A DNA stretch of 34,663 bases from Christensenellaceae bacterium (GTDB taxonomy: Bacteria; Bacillota; Clostridia; Christensenellales; Aristaeellaceae). Where the stretch lies: the NCBI GenBank assembly GCA_020025205.1, contig JAHHSO010000022.1:1-34663 (forward strand). Reading direction: 5' to 3'. The translations under genes and the position numbers were made by a program. The notes under the pieces were generated by a model, which saw only the letters and a program-made list of their open reading frames with translations, did no database searches and had not been told where the DNA came from. Of the stretch, positions 24,666 to 31,791 are shown in pieces. Each line of letters begins with the position of its first letter. The first letter of the stretch is position 1.

Positions 24666-25241
24666 ATGAAGCAAAAAGGCCTTCTGGCCATGTGCATTTT
24701 GATGGTGGGGGCTGCATTGACAGGCTGCACGTCTGCCGGTCAGCCAGCCGCAACGCCGCAGACAGCTGAAAAAGCAACGGTTGAACCGACGAGGGAAGAA
24801 CATACAGCGGAACCGGAGCAAAGCGAAAAGCTTACACTGATGGTGAACGATGAAGAGATCGGGGAAGGGGCGCTCCGCGAACGACACATGGTTCTGCTTC
24901 CTCTCATGAAGACGGGCGAAGCGCTTGGTTATGAGGCAAAGGAAGAGACGCTGGAAGAAGAAACTCAGAAAAAGCGGACCATCACGCTCAGCAAGACAGA
25001 CAGCCGCATTACAGTCTCCTGGATTGTGGCGGACAACACAGCCAGACAGATTACCTGGCAGAAGGATGGACTGCTCATTCCTGTGGACACGGAGCTGACG
25101 ACTTTTGACGGCGTGGTTTATGTTCCGGCGGCGTTTTTTGAGGAAGCTGTAGACGCACAGGTGACGGAAAAACAGGACAGCGTGATTGTTCGGCTGCCGG
25201 AGCCAAAGGATACGCCGGAAATGCAGGAAGAGACAAAATAG
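24666..25241 (+). CDS. Lipoprotein with a copper-amine-oxidase-N-like stalk domain
   Basis: A 191-residue secreted lipoprotein. The signal sequence ends in the lipobox LTGC (Cys about 21), followed by a Thr/Glu/Pro-rich linker to about 55. The rest resembles the stalk domain found as copper amine oxidase N-terminal repeats: LTLMVNDEEI, MVLLPLMKTGEALGY, RTITLSKTDSRITV, then GVVYVPAAFFEEAVDAQV and DSVIVRL. Such domains are structural or ligand-binding wall modules in Clostridia. AAGGAGG precedes the ATG. It follows the ABC-F gene by 56 bases, probably in the same transcript. No terminator is seen between its stop and the 6S RNA promoter three bases on. Confidence 0.85.
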   Translation: MKQKGLLAMCILMVGAALTGCTSAGQPAATPQTAEKATVEPTREEHTAEPEQSEKLTLMVNDEEIGEGALRERHMVLLPLMKTGEALGYEAKEETLEEETQKKRTITLSKTDSRITVSWIVADNTARQITWQKDGLLIPVDTELTTFDGVVYVPAAFFEEAVDAQVTEKQDSVIVRLPEPKDTPEMQEETK

Positions 25242-25244
25242 GCG

Positions 25245-25273
25245 TTGACACCAGAGGAAGACACTGCTATAAT
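25245..25273 (+). promoter_or_regulatory. Consensus sigma-A promoter for 6S RNA
   Basis: Perfect TTGACA (25245-25250), a 17-base spacer and perfect TATAAT (25268-25273): the only full-consensus promoter in the window, beginning three bases after the lipoprotein stop codon. Confidence 0.93.
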
Positions 25274-25279
25274 AATCCC

Positions 25280-25494
25280 AGAGACAGGCGAAGGAAATCG
25301 CCGGTCAGATATCCTGGGGTGTTCGCCAGTCATCTGTATTTTCTCCTACATTTTCATAACAGGAGCCCGGAGTCGGTTCGTGGATGTCACGCCCCCGTCT
25401 TTGACGCCAGGGGACGGCAGAAATGCGCCGCAGGGCACCGACCTACCGCGAGCGGTGGGTGAAAAACGATGACAGCGGCACTTTGGGATTTTTT
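25280..25494 (+). ncRNA. ssrS: 6S RNA
   Basis: Small RNA that mimics an open promoter and sequesters the sigma-A RNA polymerase holoenzyme. The long closing stem is readable by eye: ATCC (25311-25314) with GGAT (25486-25489), GTG (25319-25321) with CAC (25479-25481), CGC (25324-25326) with GCG (25475-25477) and GTCATC (25329-25334) with GATGAC (25468-25473). The GTGTTCGC and GCGGCAC strands closely resemble E. coli 6S RNA (ATGTTCGC and GCGGCAT). An A/T-rich bubble lies near 25337-25362, and TCGGT (25373-25377) pairs with ACCGA in 25437-25441 in the distal arm. The 5' end is set from the promoter; the mature ends are approximate. No reading frame is conserved here. Confidence 0.85.
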
Positions 25495-25504
25495 AAAAAA
25501 TAAG

Positions 25505-25537
25505 GCGCAGTCCGAACCATTCGGTCTGTGCTTTTTT
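25505..25537 (+). terminator. Terminator downstream of 6S RNA
   Basis: GCGCAGTCCGAA pairs with TTCGGTCTGTGC (one mismatch, one G-U), followed by TTTTTT. An upstream GGGATTTTTT at 25485-25494 may be the processed or primary 3' end. Confidence 0.85.
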
Positions 25538-25610
25538 AATGGTTTGGTTTTATAAACAGCTGGAATTGTCGTTTTAACGCCATTTCAGGTTTTTTGTTCC
25601 ACAAATCTAT

Positions 25611-25639
25611 AAAAAAATTCCTCCCTGAAAAGGAAGGAA
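25611..25639 (-). terminator. Terminator for apbE
   Basis: On the minus strand TTCCTTCC, loop, GGGAGGAA, then seven T, just past the apbE stop codon. Confidence 0.8.
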
Positions 25640-25649
25640 AAAAGGAATC

Positions 25650-26723
25650 TTATTTTGCGCCTGCGCCGTAGGAGCGAGCCACATTCATCGCGCCGAACGT
25701 CATCTTTTTGCTGCCGTCAGGGAAGAGCCAGATGGCTTCTACGCCGTCCAGAGAGTCGATGAACGCTCTGCCCTCTTCATAGGGCATCAGGAATGTGGCG
25801 GTGGAGAGGAAGTCTGCATAGCCGGAATCCTCGGTGATGATGGTGACGGAGCGGAAGTGTGCGCCCGGCATCAGCGTGTCCGGATCGATCAGGTGATGGT
25901 AATTTGTGCCGTCAACCGTGTAAAAGCGCTGATAGTCGCCGGAGGTGACGATAGAGCAGTTGGCCAGATACAGCGTTTCCACGATGTCGCTCAGGCCGAG
26001 AACAGCGCCGTCCGGGTCCTGAATACCAATGCCCCACTTGAGGCGGCCATCCTGCGGCGGGTTGCCGGTGCGGACGTTGCCGCCGGCGCTGATGATGAAG
26101 GAGGACAGGTCGCTTTCAAGGAGCATCTTGCTGACCAGCTCGGTGGCGTATCCTTTGGCGACAGCGCCCACGTCCAGCTTGAGCGCGGGATCGGCAAAGA
26201 AGACCGTCATGTTTTCTGGATCAAGCACAAGATCCTCGATGTTGGTGTGCTTGCTGGCCTCTTCAAGCGCATCCATGGGCGGAAGCTTCGCGTTTTCGGG
26301 ATCAGCCAGCCCGGCTTCGCGGTATTCATGCCAGATGGACAGCACGCTGCCCATGGCGATATTGACCTGACCTCTGCCGAGTTCATATTCGCTTTTGCAG
26401 AACTGCAACAGAGAGAACAGCACCGGATCGACTTTGACAGGCTCCTGCGCGGCGCGTTGGTTGAGCGTGTAGATGCTGACAATGCCTTCATCCTCATAGC
26501 TGTTGTAAGTATCAAACAGCTTATGCAGATGCCGATAGGTATCATGGACGGTGTTGGCCCATGTGTTAAAAGTTTCCTCATCTTCGGCGTAAGCAATCAG
26601 GGAGATCACCGTGTCAAATGTATCCAGAAAGGCGCTGTTGTATTTGTTCATGGCGGCGCTGCCCGGCAGGGCGAAGGCGGCGACAAGCAGAGTAAGCAGC
26701 AGGGTGACGGCGGCTTTTTTCAT
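25650..26723 (-). CDS. apbE: ApbE-type FAD:protein FMN transferase
   Basis: Extracytoplasmic flavinyltransferase that attaches FMN from FAD to Ser/Thr of target proteins. The 357-residue product has a signal sequence (MKKAAVTLLLTLLVAAFALPGSA region) without a lipobox, then the ApbE fold: YNSAFLDTFDTVISLIAY, INIAMG-type segment VNIAMGSVLSIWHEY, LDVGAVAKGYATELV, IISAGGNVRTG, SIVTSGDYQRFY and YHHLIDPDTLMPG, and late STATFLMPYEEG with the metal-binding region. The start is the second ATG: GGAGG is ten bases from it but only one base from the first. It has its own promoter and terminator. No protein with a recognisable flavinylation motif is encoded nearby. Confidence 0.94.
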   Translation of the reverse strand: MKKAAVTLLLTLLVAAFALPGSAAMNKYNSAFLDTFDTVISLIAYAEDEETFNTWANTVHDTYRHLHKLFDTYNSYEDEGIVSIYTLNQRAAQEPVKVDPVLFSLLQFCKSEYELGRGQVNIAMGSVLSIWHEYREAGLADPENAKLPPMDALEEASKHTNIEDLVLDPENMTVFFADPALKLDVGAVAKGYATELVSKMLLESDLSSFIISAGGNVRTGNPPQDGRLKWGIGIQDPDGAVLGLSDIVETLYLANCSIVTSGDYQRFYTVDGTNYHHLIDPDTLMPGAHFRSVTIITEDSGYADFLSTATFLMPYEEGRAFIDSLDGVEAIWLFPDGSKKMTFGAMNVARSYGAGAK

Positions 26724-26756
26724 AGGAACCATACCTCCAGATCAAAAATCTACTTT

Positions 26757-26785
26757 ATTATAGCAAATGAATGAACGTTTCACAA
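26757..26785 (-). promoter_or_regulatory. Sigma-A-type promoter for apbE
   Basis: On the minus strand: TTGTGA (26785-26780), a 17-base spacer and a perfect TATAAT (26762-26757). Confidence 0.8.
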
Positions 26786-26860
26786 GCAAACCCGGCGAAA
26801 AAGCGCGAAGGAAAAGAAATGAAGCGATTTCGCTTACAAGGATTGACAGGGCATAAACGA

Positions 26861-26890
26861 TTTACAAACGGGATAAATCTGTGTTACAAT
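26861..26890 (+). promoter_or_regulatory. Probable promoter for the SpoIID/SH3b gene
   Basis: TTTACA (26861-26866), an 18-base spacer and TACAAT (26885-26890), about 58 bases before ATG 26948. Confidence 0.65.
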
Positions 26891-26947
26891 GCGATTGCTT
26901 TTGAGCTTGCGAAAAAAGCGAAAAAAGACGAAAGAGGGAGGATTCAC

Positions 26948-29900
26948 ATGACAGGAAAGAAGGTAGCGTCGATTCTTGTTTTGATTATGACGCTATTTCT
27001 GTTTCCAACGGCATGCGCGGACGGCGGCGTGGTTCAGGGGTCAACGGTTTCGGGCACGGTGCGCGTCTATCTGTCCTCGATCGCATCCCGCACGTCGGTG
27101 GATGTGAGCATCGACGGCAGTTATTCCATCGGCGGAGACACGTCTCGCGCGCTTAAAAGGGGCGCAAAAGCGACCATTTCAAACAGCGGCGGAACGCTGC
27201 TTCTCACAATAGATGGGCGAACAGAGACGATGGGCAGCCGCTTCAAGCTTCGACGCCATCAGACCAGCGGGGAAAACGGCGTGCGCATTGCGCAGGCGCG
27301 CTATCCGCGCAGCCTGTATCCCGGAGATATTGAGTTTATCGCAAAGGGCGGAAACGTTCAGATTGTTGTGCATGTATTTATGGAAGACTATATGCATGGT
27401 GTTCTGCCGTATGAAATGGATAATTCTTTTCCATTGGAGGCGCTCAAGGCACAGGCTGTTGCAGCCAGAACATATGCGCTCAAGAAAATGAGCGCACAGG
27501 CATCTACATATGATGTCGTGGATACAACGAGTGACCAGGTGTATAATGGCACACCGCCCGGAAACCAGCGCTGCCGTCAGGCGGTTGAAGAGACAACGGG
27601 GCAGGTTGGTACGGTCAGGGGCGAGTACATGGCCAGCTATTACACAGCATCCAACGGCGGCCAGACGGAGTCCGTGCAGAACGCGTGGGGCAGTGGGTCA
27701 TATGCGTATTTGCAGGTGAAGGATGATCCATATGACCTGCGAAACGGCGCATCAATTGCGAAGTCTGTGACATTTTATCGGGATGGAACGACGAGCGTAT
27801 CTGCGTTGACGGCGCTGCTTGAAACGGAAGCGGCGGCACTTCTGGGCATTCCCGCGGCACAGATTGAAGGCATTACATCGGTGTCGCTGCACAGTCCAAA
27901 GTATGACGAGCCATCCCGCGTTTATAAAAAGGTGGACGTGGGGCTTCAAGTGGCTGGATATGGCGCGCTGACAGTTACGCTGGACTATTTCTCGCAGGTG
28001 GAAAGCCTGTGTGCCATGTCCATTAACGTTTTGAAAAACGAGACGCTGACGGTCACGGAGACGGTGGGCGGCTACAAGCTGACGGCTCGACGCTTCGGCC
28101 ACGGAGTAGGCATGAGCCAGCGCGGCGCGCAGCAGATGGCGGCAGAGGGACTTTCTTATGATCAGATTCTGGATTTTTACTATCCGGGACTTGTCCGCAC
28201 GCGATACACCATGACACGCACACTGCTGCCCTCGATGGACGGCACGCCGCCGCAGCCTGATGAACCGCTGACGGATGCAAAAACCGCGATTATTACGCTC
28301 AGAAATCCGTTGGACAGCCTCAATCTGCGTCAGGAGCAGAGCACATCGTCTGCGATTCTGGCGCAGATGCCGCACGGTACGCAGGTGATTCTGCTTGAGA
28401 AGCTGGGAACATGGAGCCGCGTGCAGCATGGAACGCTGACAGGCTATGTGATGACCCAATATCTGAGCGTACAGGATGAGCAGGTGGATGAAACGCCATC
28501 GGATGTCGTCAGCAAAGGTACGGCTACCGTTGCGCTGTCCGATGAGAGTCAGACGCTGAATCTGCGCGCTGCTCCGACAACGAATGCGGCTATTTTGGCC
28601 CGTCTGCGTCACGGACAAACGCTGAACGTGCTGGAAAGATATGAACGCTGGAGCTATGTGCAGTTTGGCAAAATCAGCGGCTATGTGATGAATGACTACG
28701 TGGTTTACGATGCGGCAGGCGGTACGCAGGAACCGGAAAAACCGGAGATTCCGCACAATGGAAATCTGACGGCAACGGTGCATTTGCAGAGCGCGGATTC
28801 CAAGCTGAATCTGCGTGAAGGCAGAAGCCTTGGCGCACGCGTGCTTCTGCGTCTTTCTGCTGGAGAAAAGGTGGATGTGCTCGAATGGGGAGCAGAATGG
28901 AGCCATATCTCTGCACGCGGCATCAGTGGATACTGCGCAACGGCCTATCTGCGCTTTGATGAAGGCGGGAATGAATCTTCCGGCACGGAGATGACTGCCA
29001 TTGTTCTGCCTGAAAGCGGCTTGAACCTGCGTTCTGCTGCTTCGCCTTCCTCGAGCGTCCTCATGACGCTGCCACAGGGAACACTTTTGCGCGTGATGGG
29101 CGAGGTGCAGGGAAATATGCTTCCAGTTGCGCTGGGCAGTGTACGCGGATTTGTGGCCAGCGAATATGTCTATGTGACGGAATACATAGTGAAAACGCCG
29201 GAACCCACGCAGACGCCTGTTCAGACACCGGTTCCCACAAGCGAGCCTGTGCCCAGCCCGGCAGAACGCGTTGCTTATGTGACAGCATCTGGCGGATTGA
29301 AGCTGCGGGAAGAACCGAATACGGGTTCAAGCACGTTGATGATTCTCCCGTTCGGCGCGGATGTACGTGTGCAGGGTGAGGCATCCAATGGCTTTTATCC
29401 GGTACAGTACGGAGAAATCACAGGCTATGTCAGCCAACAGTATCTGACATTTGAGCCGGTGGAAAGTCCAATGCCTACACCGGTTCCAGAGGCCTCCCGC
29501 CCAGTCAAAGGTCAGACGGGAACGGTGACGGCTCCGAGTGGGCTGAACCTGCGGGCAGATTCTTCAACGTATGCAGATGTGCGAGCCACACTTGGCTACG
29601 GGGTAGAGGTGCTTGTGACGGGCGAACGCATCAACGGGTTTTATCCGGTGCGCGTAGGCACACTTTCGGGATATGTGAGTGCAGATTACATCAGCTTTGA
29701 AAAAGATGCTGCGCCGCAGACCGTTGTTCCTACGCCAACACCAGCAGCCGGCGGTCAGCAAGAGGGGTACCGCGTGGTCGTTGAAAGTGAAAATGGATTG
29801 AACCTCCGCGCACAGCCTGATGTACACAGTCAGGTGCTCTATGTGCTGCCCTACGGCATGGTGCTGACCGTGCTGGGCGAAAACGAAAATGGTTTTCTGC

Positions 29901-29965
29901 ATGTTCAGTGGGCAGAGTATACGGGCTATGTATCCGGTGAATTTGTGACGCCGTTTGGCGTTTGA
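26948..29965 (+). CDS. SpoIID/LytB-domain protein with seven SH3b repeats
   Basis: A 1005-residue secreted wall protein. A signal sequence (to about 24; its Cys23 has a poor lipobox, PTAC) is followed by the SpoIID/LytB domain at about 130-420, with MEDYMHGVLPYEM, ALKAQAVAARTYALKK, SNGGQTESV and FGHGVGMSQRGAQQMA. SpoIID is a lytic transglycosylase on denuded glycan; the catalytic Glu would be in PYEM. Seven SH3b units follow, each with LNLR or LKLR and GYV or GFV (nt about 28284, 28516, 28768, 28990, 29265, 29512 and 29765), the later ones separated by Pro/Thr linkers. These probably bind peptidoglycan. GGGAGG serves ATG 26948; the frame's 26771 start lies inside the apbE promoter. Confidence 0.9.
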   Translation: MTGKKVASILVLIMTLFLFPTACADGGVVQGSTVSGTVRVYLSSIASRTSVDVSIDGSYSIGGDTSRALKRGAKATISNSGGTLLLTIDGRTETMGSRFKLRRHQTSGENGVRIAQARYPRSLYPGDIEFIAKGGNVQIVVHVFMEDYMHGVLPYEMDNSFPLEALKAQAVAARTYALKKMSAQASTYDVVDTTSDQVYNGTPPGNQRCRQAVEETTGQVGTVRGEYMASYYTASNGGQTESVQNAWGSGSYAYLQVKDDPYDLRNGASIAKSVTFYRDGTTSVSALTALLETEAAALLGIPAAQIEGITSVSLHSPKYDEPSRVYKKVDVGLQVAGYGALTVTLDYFSQVESLCAMSINVLKNETLTVTETVGGYKLTARRFGHGVGMSQRGAQQMAAEGLSYDQILDFYYPGLVRTRYTMTRTLLPSMDGTPPQPDEPLTDAKTAIITLRNPLDSLNLRQEQSTSSAILAQMPHGTQVILLEKLGTWSRVQHGTLTGYVMTQYLSVQDEQVDETPSDVVSKGTATVALSDESQTLNLRAAPTTNAAILARLRHGQTLNVLERYERWSYVQFGKISGYVMNDYVVYDAAGGTQEPEKPEIPHNGNLTATVHLQSADSKLNLREGRSLGARVLLRLSAGEKVDVLEWGAEWSHISARGISGYCATAYLRFDEGGNESSGTEMTAIVLPESGLNLRSAASPSSSVLMTLPQGTLLRVMGEVQGNMLPVALGSVRGFVASEYVYVTEYIVKTPEPTQTPVQTPVPTSEPVPSPAERVAYVTASGGLKLREEPNTGSSTLMILPFGADVRVQGEASNGFYPVQYGEITGYVSQQYLTFEPVESPMPTPVPEASRPVKGQTGTVTAPSGLNLRADSSTYADVRATLGYGVEVLVTGERINGFYPVRVGTLSGYVSADYISFEKDAAPQTVVPTPTPAAGGQQEGYRVVVESENGLNLRAQPDVHSQVLYVLPYGMVLTVLGENENGFLHVQWAEYTGYVSGEFVTPFGV

Positions 29966-30027
29966 TAAAGCAAGGCTGTCGGGCTGAAAGGTCTGACAGT
30001 CCTCTTTGTATGGATGGAGGAAATGAC

Positions 30028-30765
30028 ATGGAGACAGTCAGGCAGGGGGAGCGCGTTGATGATTTGCAGCGCGGAGGGCTTCGCATCATTCAGAATGAGC
30101 AGGGATTTCGGTTTGGAACGGATGCTGTGCTGCTGGCAGATTTCTGCGCGGCAAGGCCTGGAGAGCGTGTTTGCGATATGGGCACGGGTACGGGGGTTTT
30201 GCCGCTGCTCATTAGTGCACGGGCGGCGGGAACAACATTCGATGCGTTTGAAATACAGGAGGATGTCGCGGACATGGCATCGCGCAGCGTCAGGCTGAAC
30301 GGACTGGAATCGCGTATTCATATACATGCCGCAGACTGCCGAGAGGCCGCCCAGATGATCGGCTATGAATCTGTGCAGCTTGTTGTAACCAATCCGCCGT
30401 ATACGAAGGGAGGCGCTGGACTGGTCAGCCCGAAACAGACGCGTGCGCTTTCCAGAAGCGAAGAGGTTTCGCTGGAAGACTGGATGACAGCCTGTGCGCG
30501 CGTACTTCAAAACGGCGGTCGGTTGAGCGTTGTGTTTCCGGCTCCGCGATTTTTGCAATTGTGCGATGCGATGCGCGTCAACCGTGTTGAACCCAAGCGC
30601 ATTCGGTTTGTTGCAGCGCGCGCGGATGCTGTGCCGAAGCTTGTTCTGGTGGAAGGAAAGAAAGGCGGAAAGCCGGGCCTGAATTTCATGCCGCTGCTCT
30701 TGACGCATGACGAAAACGGCGGCTTTACGGCAGAAATGCGCCGCATCTACGGAGAAACAGACTAA
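30028..30765 (+). CDS. TrmN6-type tRNA1(Val) adenine-N6 methyltransferase family
   Basis: A 245-residue SAM-dependent methyltransferase. Motif I is CDMGTGTGVLPLLIS, preceded by QGFRFGTDAVLLADF, the start typical of the TrmN6/YfiC group that methylates A37 in tRNA1(Val). The adenine-N6 catalytic motif is exact: VVTNPPYTKGG. A GRLSVVFPAPR strand and a basic C-terminus follow. The family assignment is good; the precise tRNA target is inferred. ATG 30028 is chosen for GGAGG seven bases upstream; the frame opens 22 codons earlier, overlapping the SpoIID gene end. It ends 13 bases from the convergent next gene with no terminator between. Confidence 0.88.
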   Translation: METVRQGERVDDLQRGGLRIIQNEQGFRFGTDAVLLADFCAARPGERVCDMGTGTGVLPLLISARAAGTTFDAFEIQEDVADMASRSVRLNGLESRIHIHAADCREAAQMIGYESVQLVVTNPPYTKGGAGLVSPKQTRALSRSEEVSLEDWMTACARVLQNGGRLSVVFPAPRFLQLCDAMRVNRVEPKRIRFVAARADAVPKLVLVEGKKGGKPGLNFMPLLLTHDENGGFTAEMRRIYGETD

Positions 30766-30778
30766 GGTCTGAAAATTG

Positions 30779-31600
30779 TCACAGCGTAAACCGAAGTCTG
30801 TTTTCACGTGCACAGAGTGCAGCAAGTGCAAAAGAAATTAGACTGAAGAGCAGCGTGTGGAAACTGCCGAAAGCCAAATACAAAACAGTCAGCAGAACAG
30901 AGCAGAGCAGATAGCGGTTCTGCTTGCCGGGAGAAAGTGCAAGTGCGCGGATACGCGCCCAGGAAAACGGCGTACGCTGGCGGTTGGCGTGACGCGCAAT
31001 TTCTGAATCGGTGGCGGGATGCTGCCGGCCGGCAATCCGGGCCAATTGTCTGCCGGGAATGAGCCGAACGGGCGGGTCAAGCCACTCGCCTGCACGCTGC
31101 GCAGCGGGGGAAAAGCTGCCGGTTGAGACGAGGACACATTGGTCTGTTTTCGCCTCAATGTGTGCGCGGTGCGCGCTCAGAACATCGCCTTCTCCGGAAT
31201 TGGAGCCGGGCAGACTTTGAGCACAGCGTACCAGCCATGTTTTTCCTGCATACCGCATTTGCGCGCTGCCCAGATATTCACAGTCCAGCGCGAGGCAGAG
31301 CAGGCGGCAAACGGATTCACAGGCACGGGCATTGGGCATGATCAGCAGTTCTTCCAGCGCAATCGTGCCGCCTATGCGTTCGCGAAGGGCGCGTTCGCGA
31401 CGGGAAAGCGTGTGCTTTTCCCACAGCATGAGCGTCAAAAGAACGAGGACGAACAGCGCACTTCCGGCAATAAGGCTGCCAATGCCGCTGTGCCAGAGAA
31501 AATAAAAATAACCGATACAGGCAGCGAGCAGCAGGAGTTTGAGCGAAAATCTGTCCAATGCCGTTGCAACGCGATTTTTTGTATCAAATGGAGACTGCAT
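30779..31600 (-). CDS. Membrane protein with an Mrr/restriction-endonuclease-like domain
   Basis: A 273-residue protein. Two membrane segments lie near residues 20-58 (LLLLAACIGYFYFLW and SLIAGSALFVLVLLTLML) and two near the C-terminus (LLCSVLLTVLYLAF, LLFSLISFALAALC). The loop of about 140 residues between them resembles an Mrr_cat domain: TWLVRCAQS stands where the nuclease QxK strand would be, then CVLVSTGSFSPAAQRAGEW and VRLIPGRQL, the usual ending of that fold. The catalytic QxK is not conserved, so a structural or sensing role is more likely than DNA cleavage. AGGAGG precedes the ATG at 31600. A weak TTGAAA/TATATC promoter may lie near 31676-31705 on the minus strand. Confidence 0.75.
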   Translation of the reverse strand: MQSPFDTKNRVATALDRFSLKLLLLAACIGYFYFLWHSGIGSLIAGSALFVLVLLTLMLWEKHTLSRRERALRERIGGTIALEELLIMPNARACESVCRLLCLALDCEYLGSAQMRYAGKTWLVRCAQSLPGSNSGEGDVLSAHRAHIEAKTDQCVLVSTGSFSPAAQRAGEWLDPPVRLIPGRQLARIAGRQHPATDSEIARHANRQRTPFSWARIRALALSPGKQNRYLLCSVLLTVLYLAFGSFHTLLFSLISFALAALCARENRLRFTL

Positions 31601-31729
31601 GGAATTCCTCCTGACAGAAATACTGACCTGAGCAAGACTGTGCATAACCGCACAAAATCCCGCGTGATTTATCTGATATAGATTTAGAATTTACGGTTTT
31701 TCAAAAATGTATGCGGTTACCTCTTTTCT

Positions 31730-31752
31730 CAGCGGGAACAATTTGGTATAAT
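31730..31752 (+). promoter_or_regulatory. Extended -10 promoter for the nadD-yqeK operon
   Basis: A perfect TATAAT (31747-31752) preceded by TGG, an extended -10, with no good -35. It drives the four-gene operon ending at 34411. Confidence 0.7.
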
Positions 31753-31791
31753 AATAAAACATGCGCATTGTGCAAAGAAAGGAAGCGGCAC

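Noticed and set aside
27752..28906. A 384-codon minus-strand frame opposite the SH3b repeats
   Set aside because: Arg/His/Gln-rich and without motifs; it is produced by the codon bias of the SpoIID-SH3b gene. The same holds for frames at 3070-3981, 29926-30831 and 32759-33892.
29966..30010. A terminator between the SpoIID-SH3b gene and the methyltransferase gene
   Set aside because: GGCTGTC/GACAGTCC pairing exists with a bulge, but only CTCTTTG follows instead of a T-run; at most a weak attenuating hairpin.
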